A DNA stretch of 64,000 nt from a virus, in the IMG/VR virus record IMGVR_UViG_3300037258_000653, positions 1 through 64,000 of that record; one strand, 5' to 3'. A program made the position numbers and the translations under genes. The stretch's first letter is position 1; each line of letters opens with the position of its first letter. The notes beneath the pieces were generated by a model. That model did no database searches. It saw only the letters and a list, made by a program, of their open reading frames with translations, and was not told the DNA's origin. Below, in pieces: positions 7,201 through 13,870 of the stretch.

Positions 7201-8381
7201 CCGCGGCCCGGCAGCGGATCTGCCGGGTGTTCGAGGACTTCCCCCGGGTCTACGTCTCGTTCAGCGGCGGGAAAGACAGTTCGGTCCTACTCGACCTGGC
7301 CTGCGCCGAGGCCCGGCGCCGAGGCCGCCGCATCGGCGTCCTGTTCATCGACCTCGAGGCTCAGTACAAGATGACGGTCAGCTACATCGCCGCGATGATG
7401 GAGCGCAACAGCGACATCGCCGACCCGCACTGGGTGGCGCTGCCGCTGAACCTCCGCAACGCCGTCAGCCAGTTCGAGCCGCAGTGGATGTGCTGGGAGC
7501 CCGGCCGCGAGGCCAGCTGGGTCCGCCAGCCCCCGGCCGGCGCGATCACCCGCGAGGACTACTTCCCGTTCTTCCGCCGGCGCATGGAGTTCGAGGAGTT
7601 CACCCCGTCTTTCAGCCACTGGTACGCCGGCGGCATCCACCGCGGGAAGCTGACCTGCTGCCTCGTCGGGATCCGCACCCAGGAATCCCTCAACCGGTGG
7701 CGTGCCATCGCCGGCCGCAAGAACACCCACGACGGCCTCCAGTGGACTACCTGGGTCGGCGGCCCCGCCTACAACGCCTACCCCATCTACGACTGGCGCA
7801 CCGAGGACATCTGGGGATACACCGCCCGGGAGAAGATGCCCTACAACCCGCTGTACGACCGGATGCACCAGGCCGGCCTGACCATCCATCAGGCCCGGAT
7901 CTGCCAGCCCTACGGCGACGATCAGCGCAAGGGCCTGTGGCTCTACCAGATGATCGAGCCCGAGACCTGGGGCCGCGTCGTCGCGCGGGTCAGCGGCGCG
8001 AACTTCGGCGCGATCTACGCTCGCCAGACCGGCAACGTGCTGGGCCGGATCAAGGTCACCAAGCCGGACGGGATCACCTGGCAGCAGTTCGCCGAGCGGC
8101 TCCTGGAATCCATGCCCCCGGCCGCCGCCGAGCACTACCGAAACAAGATCGCCGTGTTCGCCAAGTACTACCGCGACCGCGGCTACGACGAGATCCCCGA
8201 CGAGGGGCCGGCCAGCGCGAAGGGCCAGCCGTCCTGGACCCGGATCTGCAAGACGATCCTCGGCAACGACTACTGGTGCAAAGGCCTGACATTCAGCCCC
8301 ACCACCTCCGAGGGATATTCGAGATACATGCAGCTCATGAAGCGCAGGAGGCAGGAATGGGGCCTGATGTCGTCGCGGTGA
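7167..8381 (+). CDS. IbrA-like PAPS-reductase/ATP-pyrophosphatase family protein (DUF3440-like)
   Basis: 404 aa. GTG 7167 is chosen because GGAGGAGG lies 8 bases upstream. The PP-loop signature SFSGGKDSSVLL (residues 31-42) shows an N-type ATP pyrophosphatase fold, which activates substrates by adenylation. The rest follows the IbrA/DUF3440 pattern: FIDLEAQY, EFTPSFSHWYAGG, GIRTQESLNRWRA and YPIYDWRTEDIWGY. IbrA with IbrB regulates prophage genes in E. coli. DndC, which thiolates DNA, is a more distant relative. The next gene encodes the expected ParB-type partner. Confidence 0.85.
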   Translation: MGKRYLGTDVLTAARQRICRVFEDFPRVYVSFSGGKDSSVLLDLACAEARRRGRRIGVLFIDLEAQYKMTVSYIAAMMERNSDIADPHWVALPLNLRNAVSQFEPQWMCWEPGREASWVRQPPAGAITREDYFPFFRRRMEFEEFTPSFSHWYAGGIHRGKLTCCLVGIRTQESLNRWRAIAGRKNTHDGLQWTTWVGGPAYNAYPIYDWRTEDIWGYTAREKMPYNPLYDRMHQAGLTIHQARICQPYGDDQRKGLWLYQMIEPETWGRVVARVSGANFGAIYARQTGNVLGRIKVTKPDGITWQQFAERLLESMPPAAAEHYRNKIAVFAKYYRDRGYDEIPDEGPASAKGQPSWTRICKTILGNDYWCKGLTFSPTTSEGYSRYMQLMKRRRQEWGLMSSR

Positions 8382-9448
8382 CCAACGATCACCCCGGCTT
8401 CTACCAGCTGATCGGGCCGTTCCTCGGCCGCCGCGAGATCGCCGCCGAGACCGGCGGCCCGCTGCACGACGACGACGGCAAGACCTGGCTCGCCGCCCTG
8501 GAAGACGGCCGCGCCGCCGGCATCTGCGCCGCCCGGCCCGCCGCCGACGGCGTCACCGTCTACCAGTCCGACTACGTCCTGCCCGCCTGCCGCGGCCGCG
8601 GCGTTTACCGGGCGCTGTCGGCCGCCCGGGCAGCGGCGTTCCCCGGGAAGGCCAGGGCCGTCTGCTCGGCTGCGGTGCTGCCCGCCTACCTCGCCGGAGG
8701 GTTCCGCGAGGTCCGCCGCAGGGGCCGGTTCACCGTCACCGAGCGCGACGCCACCGGCGCGGCGCCCGTCATGCCGCCAGCACCGGCCGCGCACCCGGAG
8801 CCAGTCGCGCCGGCGGATCCCGCGGCCGCGGCCCGCGCCGCGTTCGACGGCCTGGACGCCATCCCGGCCGTCGACCGGATCGACGTGATCAACGAGATCC
8901 GGCTCGCGCTCGCCGAGCACTCCCCGATGCGCGGCGAGCCAGTCGACTGCGTCCTGTGGGTCCCCCTGGACCAGGTCCGGGCCAACGACTACAACCCCAA
9001 CGTGGTCGCGCCCGCCGAGATGCGCCTGCTCACCCTCTCGATCATGGAAGACGGCTACACCCAGCCAGTCGTCGCCTGGCCCGACCCCGACGGCAGCGGA
9101 TACGAGGTCGTGGACGGCTTCCACCGCAACCGCGTCGCGCGTGAAGCCCGCGCGGTCGGCAAGCGAGTCCGCGGCCGCCTGCCCGTCGCGGTGATCCGCC
9201 CGGACCGCGGGGGCGCCCCCGACCGGATGGCCGCGACGATCCGGCACAACCGGGCACGCGGCGTCCATACCGTCGACGGCATGTCCGCGATCGTCATCGA
9301 CCTGGCCCGCCGCAACCACTCCGACGAGTGGATCGCCCGCGAGCTCGGCATGGAGGCCGACGAGGTGCTGCGGCTCAAGCAGGTTCAGGCCATGGCGGAG
9401 CTGTTCGCCGATCACGAGTTCTCGCAGGCGTGGGAAGCAGCCAGGTGA
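8357..9448 (+). CDS. GNAT acetyltransferase-like domain fused to IbrB-type ParB domain
   Basis: 363 aa from ATG 8357 (AGGAGG at 8346-8351), overlapping the IbrA-like gene by 25 bp. Residues 1-130 look like a GNAT fold: DYVLPACRGRGVYRAL contains the R-x-x-G-x-G/A acetyl-CoA loop. After an Ala/Pro linker (134-160), residues about 198-363 match ParB/IbrB: ANDYNPN, MEDGYTQPVV, VVDGFHRN and IRHNRARG, then an HTH-like SDEWIARELGM and DEVLRLKQ. IbrB is normally ParB only; the GNAT fusion is unusual. Confidence 0.83.
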   Translation: MGPDVVAVTNDHPGFYQLIGPFLGRREIAAETGGPLHDDDGKTWLAALEDGRAAGICAARPAADGVTVYQSDYVLPACRGRGVYRALSAARAAAFPGKARAVCSAAVLPAYLAGGFREVRRRGRFTVTERDATGAAPVMPPAPAAHPEPVAPADPAAAARAAFDGLDAIPAVDRIDVINEIRLALAEHSPMRGEPVDCVLWVPLDQVRANDYNPNVVAPAEMRLLTLSIMEDGYTQPVVAWPDPDGSGYEVVDGFHRNRVAREARAVGKRVRGRLPVAVIRPDRGGAPDRMAATIRHNRARGVHTVDGMSAIVIDLARRNHSDEWIARELGMEADEVLRLKQVQAMAELFADHEFSQAWEAAR

Positions 9449-9651
9449 CCGCGCTGCCCGCTGGCCCGGCTGCCGTAGCAGCGTGCCCGCGACGGCTTGA
9501 CACTATGCCTCGCTCCGACTCCGGCTACATCTACTCGGCCAGGGTCCGCGACCTGACCGCCCGGGAGACGGAGACCTGGGCCGCGGAGCAGGCCGCCACC
9601 GCCGAGAAGCTCCGCGCCCTGGGCGTCGGCAGCGGAATCGGACGCCTGTGA
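9445..9651 (+). CDS. Small unknown protein
   Basis: 68 aa from GTG 9445, overlapping the ParB-like stop. ATG 9505 would give 48 aa and cannot be excluded. The C-terminal half is helical and charged (RDLTARETETWAAEQAATAE). Its stop overlaps the next GTG. Its position in the tightly overlapped operon is the main support. Confidence 0.55.
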   Translation: MTALPAGPAAVAACPRRLDTMPRSDSGYIYSARVRDLTARETETWAAEQAATAEKLRALGVGSGIGRL

Positions 9652-9902
9652 CCGACACGGAAACCTGGACGCTCACCGAGGTAGCCGGGTACCTCAAGGC
9701 GACGTCCGCCGGCTCAGCCCGCCGCACCCTGTCCCGCTGGGGAGTCGCGGCCGTCGGCCGGCAGCCGGGACGCGGCGGGGAATCCGTCTACGACCGCGCC
9801 GCTGTCGAGGCCGCGCGGGCGGCGCGCCCTGGCCGCGGGCACCGCAGCGACCTCACCGCACGCCAGGCCGAAGAGGAAGGCGACCCCTCGGAGGGGCGAT
9901 AA
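9648..9902 (+). CDS. MerR/excisionase-like HTH protein
   Basis: 84 aa from GTG 9648. The N-terminus WTLTEVAGYLKATSAGSARRTLSRWGV has the winged-HTH pattern of small MerR/Xis-type proteins, followed by a basic linker and an acidic tail. As the last gene of the operon it could be an excisionase or regulator; without an identifiable binding site this is open. Confidence 0.65.
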   Translation: MTDTETWTLTEVAGYLKATSAGSARRTLSRWGVAAVGRQPGRGGESVYDRAAVEAARAARPGRGHRSDLTARQAEEEGDPSEGR

Positions 9903-9941
9903 GGCTGCCTCAGTCAGCTATCCCAGCAGAAACCGAGTCAG

Positions 9942-9966
9942 TTGCAACCCCCCGGCAGGGGGGCAA
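9942..9966. other. C6/G6 hairpin in the 118-bp intergenic gap
   Basis: CCCCCC (9948-9953) and GGGGGG (9958-9963) flank GGCA, and TTG/CAA lie just outside. It follows the last gene of the IbrAB-like operon and precedes AAGGAG and ATG at 10021. It could be a terminator or a translational element; no U tract is present. Confidence 0.4.
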
Positions 9967-10020
9967 TGAATTTCATGAGTCTAGCCGCCCCGATGAGGCG
10001 GCAGAAGGAGAGCGGAACAG

Positions 10021-10404
10021 ATGAGCGAAACGGAAACCGCGCGCGGCCTGGTACGCGACATAGCCCGCGCGGCCAGGGAAATCGACCCTGCGGTCCCGCT
10101 GACAGCAGACGGCGACGGGTTCATCCTGCTGACAGCACGCCGGTGCTGGGGAACCGACGGCGGCCACAGCCCCGACTTCGCCCGGGCATGCGGCGAAGGG
10201 CATGACGGCGACGGCTGGATGGTCAGCGCCTCGGACCAGAACCAGAAGATGCCAGACAGCCACACGATGTTCCTGTCCGACGCGCACCTTCGCGGCGACC
10301 GCCAGGGCCACATCGACGGCGCCGCCACGGCCGCCGCCTCGTACGCGCGCAAGGCAGCCGCGCTCTCGGGATGGGAAGACACCAGCCACGCGCTGCCCAC
10401 ATGA
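10021..10404 (+). CDS. Unknown small protein
   Basis: 127 aa with AAGGAG upstream of ATG 10021. Contains CWGTDGGHSPDFARACGEGH, with two Cys and two His, and a C-terminal helical Ala-rich part. No family recognised. It heads a run of four overlapping or closely spaced plus-strand genes ending at 11204. Confidence 0.65.
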   Translation: MSETETARGLVRDIARAAREIDPAVPLTADGDGFILLTARRCWGTDGGHSPDFARACGEGHDGDGWMVSASDQNQKMPDSHTMFLSDAHLRGDRQGHIDGAATAAASYARKAAALSGWEDTSHALPT

Positions 10405-10432
10405 CCCGCGACGAGGCCGTGGAGCGGCAGGA

Positions 10433-10666
10433 GTGAGCAATCACCAGATACACCTGATGGCAGGCGTGAGCGGCGAGGACCAGCTACCCCAGCTCAGCCC
10501 GGAAGTCCTCGAGAAGCTCGCCGAGGCCGGCCGCCAGCTCGGCCGGAGCCTGGAGGGCATGGTCCGGGCCTTCAGCAGGCTGCCAGCCGAAGCGGAGACC
10601 GCCGCCAGAACACTCCTGCGGGTTCCCCAGCCCCCTGCTCGGCAGGGTGAGACGATGCGGCCATGA
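10433..10666 (+). CDS. Small helical protein, unknown
   Basis: 77 aa from GTG 10433, with GGAG 8 bases upstream. Mostly helical: LSPEVLEKLAEAGRQLGRSLEGMVRAF. The stop overlaps the next ATG (ATGA). Confidence 0.6.
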   Translation: MSNHQIHLMAGVSGEDQLPQLSPEVLEKLAEAGRQLGRSLEGMVRAFSRLPAEAETAARTLLRVPQPPARQGETMRP

Positions 10667-11007
10667 GCGAGCAGCCTGACCGGGCCAGGGAACTTCACGA
10701 CGTCCTCATTGCGATGGGCTCCGCGCTGACCAAGCTCTTCGAGGACGCCCGCCCAGGATTCCGGGCACTCGCCGAGCTTGCCTCACGGCCGGAAATCCGG
10801 GCCGAGCTGCGCCGCCGCGAGGGCCTCCGGCTAGCCCTGGCCGGCGGCTGCCACTGCCTGTGCGGCGCCGCCCACCCCGCCGATAGGGGCATCTGCGACG
10901 GCAGGCCCGTCACCACGATCCGCCAGCACGATGCGCTCACCGGCACAGTGGACGTGCCGGCGTGCCGGCCGTGCGCGACCGCACAGCTCGCCGCGACCGC
11001 GCGATGA
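10663..11007 (+). CDS. Small protein with possible zinc ribbon
   Basis: 114 aa; ATG 10663 overlaps the upstream stop. The N-terminal half is helical. The C-terminal half has CHCLCGAAHP, GICDG and PACRPCA, a spacing that could bind zinc. The N-terminal sequence MSEQPD is similar to the next gene's MSEQPH, suggesting a shared start region. Confidence 0.62.
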   Translation: MSEQPDRARELHDVLIAMGSALTKLFEDARPGFRALAELASRPEIRAELRRREGLRLALAGGCHCLCGAAHPADRGICDGRPVTTIRQHDALTGTVDVPACRPCATAQLAATAR

Positions 11008-11204
11008 GCGAGCAGCCGCACCCGGCGCTCAGGATGCCTGAAGCCCAGCGCCTGGCCAGGATCAGGCTGCGCTGCAAGATCGAGGACGCTATCGGGGCGT
11101 GGCGAGACGATGGCCACACCGCCGAGCACGGCATCCTGCACCTGCATGACCCGAGCGAGGTCAAGGAACTGGCCAGGGCCATCCGGAACGCCCTGCTGGA
11201 CTGA
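11004..11204 (+). CDS. Small unknown protein
   Basis: 66 aa from ATG 11004 (ATGA overlap with the previous gene). Charged and helical, with EHGILHLHDPSEVKELARAI. Last gene of the plus-strand run, converging on the endolysin-like gene. Confidence 0.58.
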   Translation: MSEQPHPALRMPEAQRLARIRLRCKIEDAIGAWRDDGHTAEHGILHLHDPSEVKELARAIRNALLD

Positions 11205-11219
11205 TGCCGGCCCGGCATC
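11203..11219. terminator. Short inverted repeat between convergent operons
   Basis: GATGCCGG (11203-11210) and CCGGCATC (11212-11219) form a near-continuous palindrome that begins at the stop of the plus-strand gene and lies 7 bp from the end of the minus-strand lysin gene. It is positioned to terminate both. Confidence 0.4.
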
Positions 11220-11225
11220 CAGCCG

Positions 11226-12020
11226 TTACTCCTCGAACACCATGGCGACGTCGGCGCCGTGCCCGGACACCTGGACGACCGCCGCGAACACACCGGCGGG
11301 CACCTCGACCCAGGCGGAGCCGTGCTCCCAGGTCAGCTGCCGGGTGTCGGTGCGGCCGCCGTGGAAATCGACGGTCACGTCCCGGCTGTCCTGGCTGGCG
11401 AAATGCAGGACCCTCGCCCACCGCGGGATCGCCACGGACCTCTTTCCGCTGGTCAGCGTCACCATGCCGGCCTCCTTCCGGGCGGACGATTTCTCGGCCT
11501 GGCCGAAGAAGTCGTCCGCTAGCAGCGATTCGTCGATGTGAGAGCCGCCGACTCCGGCGGCCTGATCCGTCCACTGGGTGCCGTCGCACGCCGGGACGCC
11601 TTCCCAGGCGCAGGTGGCCGGCCCGCAGATGTGCTTCCCGGCCGCGTCGGGGCGCCAGTCGTAGTGCGCGGTCAGCAGCCGGACGCTGGCCCGGCTGATC
11701 CCGGCCTTCGCCAGCCCGGCGACGATCTCGGCCATGCCGCTGACCGACCGGTACACCACGGGCCGCCACACGCCCCGGCCGAGCTGCCGCGCCACCCAGG
11801 GCACGACCTGCGCGGCGGTCAGGTCGCCTGTCTCGCAGTCGCAGCCCTCAGCGTCCTGGCCGGCCTCGACCGCCATCGACAGCAGGTGCGCCCTGCCGCC
11901 GAACCGGGCCACCAGCTCCGGCCAGGTGACATAGTCGCCGAACGGGTAGCCGAGGTAGGCGTCCGCGCCGTCCGGCAGGTCCGCGACCGTGACCGAGTCG
12001 AGCATCTCCAGGCCGGTCAT
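11226..12020 (-). CDS. Putative endolysin, glycoside-hydrolase-like (GH25/DUF1906-type)
   Basis: 264 aa. The first 160 residues fit the TIM-barrel lysin-like proteins of actinophages: DAYLGYPFGDYVTWPELVARF, LSMAVEAGQ, acidic CDCETGDLTAAQVVPWVARQL (catalytic acids likely here), RPVVYRSV and LLTAHYDW, closing with GTQWTDQAAG and HIDESLLADDFFG. The remaining 90 residues are a beta-rich domain of unknown role. It is the last gene of the structural/lysis operon. The exact glycosidase family is not certain. Confidence 0.68.
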   Translation of the reverse strand: MTGLEMLDSVTVADLPDGADAYLGYPFGDYVTWPELVARFGGRAHLLSMAVEAGQDAEGCDCETGDLTAAQVVPWVARQLGRGVWRPVVYRSVSGMAEIVAGLAKAGISRASVRLLTAHYDWRPDAAGKHICGPATCAWEGVPACDGTQWTDQAAGVGGSHIDESLLADDFFGQAEKSSARKEAGMVTLTSGKRSVAIPRWARVLHFASQDSRDVTVDFHGGRTDTRQLTWEHGSAWVEVPAGVFAAVVQVSGHGADVAMVFEE

Positions 12021-12295
12021 GCCGTCTGCGCGACTTCCCAGTCGGCGGCCAGGATGTCGCCCTGCGAGGCCGCCCAGGGCGCGAAGTCACCCTGCGCGGT
12101 CCGCATCATGAGGTACGGCGCGAACCGGCACACGGTGCCCTCCGGCTGGCCCGTCGCAGCGGCGGTGTTGCCGTTGATGGCGATGCCATCGGGGTAGCCG
12201 GGCTGGTAGGCGACGTACATGTTGCTGCCGTTCCACCCGGGCCGGGTGATCCGCTGGCCGGACCGCACCGCGGCGAGCGCCTCGCCGAAATCCAT
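12017..12295 (-). CDS. DUF2829 protein, Tad2-like (candidate anti-Thoeris sponge)
   Basis: 92 aa, the usual length of DUF2829. The family pattern is clear: N-terminal MDFGEALAAVRSGQRITRPGWNG, a YLMMRT strand, and the C-terminal signature PWAASQGDILAADWEV. Tad2 of Bacillus phage SPO1 is a DUF2829 protein that sequesters the cyclic ADP-ribose signal of Thoeris defence. Not every DUF2829 protein is proven to do so. ATG overlaps nothing upstream; its stop overlaps the lysin start by 4 bp. Confidence 0.82.
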   Translation of the reverse strand: MDFGEALAAVRSGQRITRPGWNGSNMYVAYQPGYPDGIAINGNTAAATGQPEGTVCRFAPYLMMRTAQGDFAPWAASQGDILAADWEVAQTA

Positions 12296-12335
12296 CCCGT
12301 TCTCCTTCCTCCGGCCGGGCCGGCTGGCCCGGCTC

Positions 12336-12611
12336 CTATCTGCAGCCCAGCTTCACGAGGAGCCGCGAGTCATCCTGCTCGCCGATGCGCCGCGCCCGGA
12401 CCTGCGGCAGCAGCTCCGCCGCCCGCCGGTGCACGGCGAGGTAGTCACAGAAATCGCCCTGGATGTCGTTGACCTTCTGCGCGTCAAACAGGAATCCGCA
12501 GGCGACCAGCGCGATCAGGATGACCAGCAGCACGGTGAACGCCCGGACCTGCCCGGCACGCCGCAGCGCCCGCCGGGCGAGCCTGAGCGCCCGGCCTGCG
12601 ACGGCGGTCAC
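12336..12611 (-). CDS. Small single-span membrane protein of the lysis region
   Basis: 91 aa from GTG 12611, overlapping the upstream stop (GTGA). A basic N-terminus (LRLARRALRRAGQ) precedes one transmembrane helix (about residues 25-45, FTVLLVILIALVACGFLF) and a charged C-terminal domain. Its position next to a holin-like gene suggests a lysis accessory such as a spanin-like or anti-holin protein; no signature confirms this. Confidence 0.62.
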   Translation of the reverse strand: MTAVAGRALRLARRALRRAGQVRAFTVLLVILIALVACGFLFDAQKVNDIQGDFCDYLAVHRRAAELLPQVRARRIGEQDDSRLLVKLGCR

Positions 12612-13057
12612 GGGCGCGGCCTTGCGGGGAAGCCCGGCGCAGGCTGCGGTGCGGGGCCGGCTGCCAGCTGGCCGCAGCGCAGGTCGCCCAGGACGTCCGT
12701 CCAGACGGCGTGCTGGCCCTGGAGGTAGGCGCGCGAGGGGTTCCTGACGGGGTTGCCGGCGGGCGGCTTCAGCGACGCTGCCAGCCCGAACGTGCTGCAC
12801 AGCTTCATCTCGAACGCCACGCCCTGGCGGCGCTGCGAGGCCTGGCCGCGCTGCAGGCCGGCCTCGAACTGCCGTTCCTGCCGCTGGATCTCGGTGCGGG
12901 TGGTGCTGGCCTGGTGCGCGGTCCAGCCCAGGCACAGGCCGAACATGGCGAGCACGACGCCGACGAGGAACAGCAGGTCACCGTGCCGCCGGGCCGCGGC
13001 CGCCGCGCCGCCGGCGTGCCGCCGGGCCTGGGCTGCCAGGGCTGCGGGGCGGCTCAC
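12608..13057 (-). CDS. Single-span membrane protein of the lysis region
   Basis: 149 aa from GTG 13057. Residues about 27-48 (LLFLVGVVLAMFGLCLGWTA) form one transmembrane helix followed by a coiled region (TRTEIQRQERQFEAGLQRGQ) and a Pro-rich tail. Coupled to the next gene by GTGA. The layout of membrane anchor plus coiled coil resembles spanin or holin partners, but the family is not recognised. Confidence 0.6.
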   Translation of the reverse strand: MSRPAALAAQARRHAGGAAAAARRHGDLLFLVGVVLAMFGLCLGWTAHQASTTRTEIQRQERQFEAGLQRGQASQRRQGVAFEMKLCSTFGLAASLKPPAGNPVRNPSRAYLQGQHAVWTDVLGDLRCGQLAAGPAPQPAPGFPARPRP

Positions 13058-13301
13058 CGGATGCCGCCGGCAATCGCGGTGGCGATGGCGGCTCCGGCGG
13101 CTCCGGCGGAGACGGAGATGACACCCCACCGCCAGAGCCGGACAGCAGTGCTCTCGCGTGCTCGGCCACCGGCCAGCCGATCAGGCCCAGAGCGGTCGCC
13201 AGCAGCACGTCGCTGGGATGAGGGCTGTACACCTGGCTGACGATCACGAAGATCGCCAGGCCGGTCAGCAGCACGTCCTTGACTGGCTGCCACCACTTCA
13301 C
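12978..13301 (-). CDS. Holin-like membrane protein
   Basis: 107 aa. GTG 13301 is strongly supported by AAGGAGG five bases upstream. KDVLLTGLAIFVIVSQVY and VLLATALGLIGWPVAEHARALL give two hydrophobic stretches, followed by a Pro/Ser-rich tail, a common pattern in actinophage holins. Its last 80 bases overlap the next gene. The other frame across the tail (13054-13296) also encodes a hydrophobic end (GVISVSAGAAGAAIATAIAG) but lacks a good start. Confidence 0.65.
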   Translation of the reverse strand: MKWWQPVKDVLLTGLAIFVIVSQVYSPHPSDVLLATALGLIGWPVAEHARALLSGSGGGVSSPSPPEPPEPPSPPRLPAASGEPPRSPGSPGPAARRRRGGRGPAAR

Positions 13302-13350
13302 CTCGCCTCCTTGCCGTAGGCCCGCGGACCGCGCGGGCGCGGGGCGGCGG

Positions 13351-13854
13351 TCATGTCACCCGCCACAGGGACAGGTAGGACTGGGCGTGCACGATGGTCG
13401 GGGTGGCGCTGCTGGTGTTCTGCGCCCACTGGAGCTGGAGGGTGCCGCCGGTGCTGGACATGACCAGCGAGCCGGTCATGGTGACGCCCATCAGCGTCCC
13501 GGCGCCGTTGCTGCCGGCCGTCTGCGTGCCCGACCCGGTGCAGGTCGGGCAGACGGCGGTGCCCGACAGGTTGACGCACTCTTTCTGGTAGCGCAGCGTC
13601 GCGGACCCCGGCGTGGACCAGGTCCACTTGATGTCGCTGGCGCCCTGGGTGCCGCCCTCGTAGTCGAGGTAGCAGGCGAACAGGTAGGTGGCGGAGGCGA
13701 CCAGGCTCCGCAGGAGCAGCGCGTTGTCGTTCTGCAGCGTGGTGCTCGAGGTCACCGGCTCGTCGGCGCCCTTGATCACCGCGAGCGGCGCGATCGACGC
13801 CAGCAGGCTGGCGGTGATCCGGGTGCCTGCCTGGATCAGGCCTGACGCGGCCAA
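13351..13854 (-). CDS. Minor tail or fibre-associated protein
   Basis: 167 aa, rich in Ser, Thr and Gly with alternating beta patterns and the C-terminal segment LQLQWAQNTSSATPTIVHAQ, typical of small tail appendage proteins in actinophages. N-terminal ITASLLASIAPLAVIKGADE. It lies between the tail tip protein and the lysis genes. Precise structural role unknown. Confidence 0.6.
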   Translation of the reverse strand: MAASGLIQAGTRITASLLASIAPLAVIKGADEPVTSSTTLQNDNALLLRSLVASATYLFACYLDYEGGTQGASDIKWTWSTPGSATLRYQKECVNLSGTAVCPTCTGSGTQTAGSNGAGTLMGVTMTGSLVMSSTGGTLQLQWAQNTSSATPTIVHAQSYLSLWRVT

Positions 13855-13870
13855 CGCGTCCTCCTCACGC

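Noticed and set aside
7167-8381. Complete Dnd phosphorothioation system
   Set aside because: Only a PP-loop protein is present. No DndA cysteine desulfurase, DndD or DndE-like genes lie nearby, and the partner is ParB/IbrB-like, so IbrA is the better reading.
7133-9448. 771-aa plus-strand reading frame including the ParB-like gene
   Set aside because: The first 400 residues are an Arg/Pro-rich shadow of the IbrA-like gene. The real start is ATG 8357 with AGGAGG.
9942-10205. Reading frame starting at TTG 9942
   Set aside because: Begins inside the C6/G6 hairpin, no SD; the gene at 10021 with AAGGAG fits better.
13054-13296. Alternative frame of the holin gene with hydrophobic end
   Set aside because: The other frame has AAGGAGG and a better start. 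A programmed frameshift joining the two cannot be supported from sequence alone.
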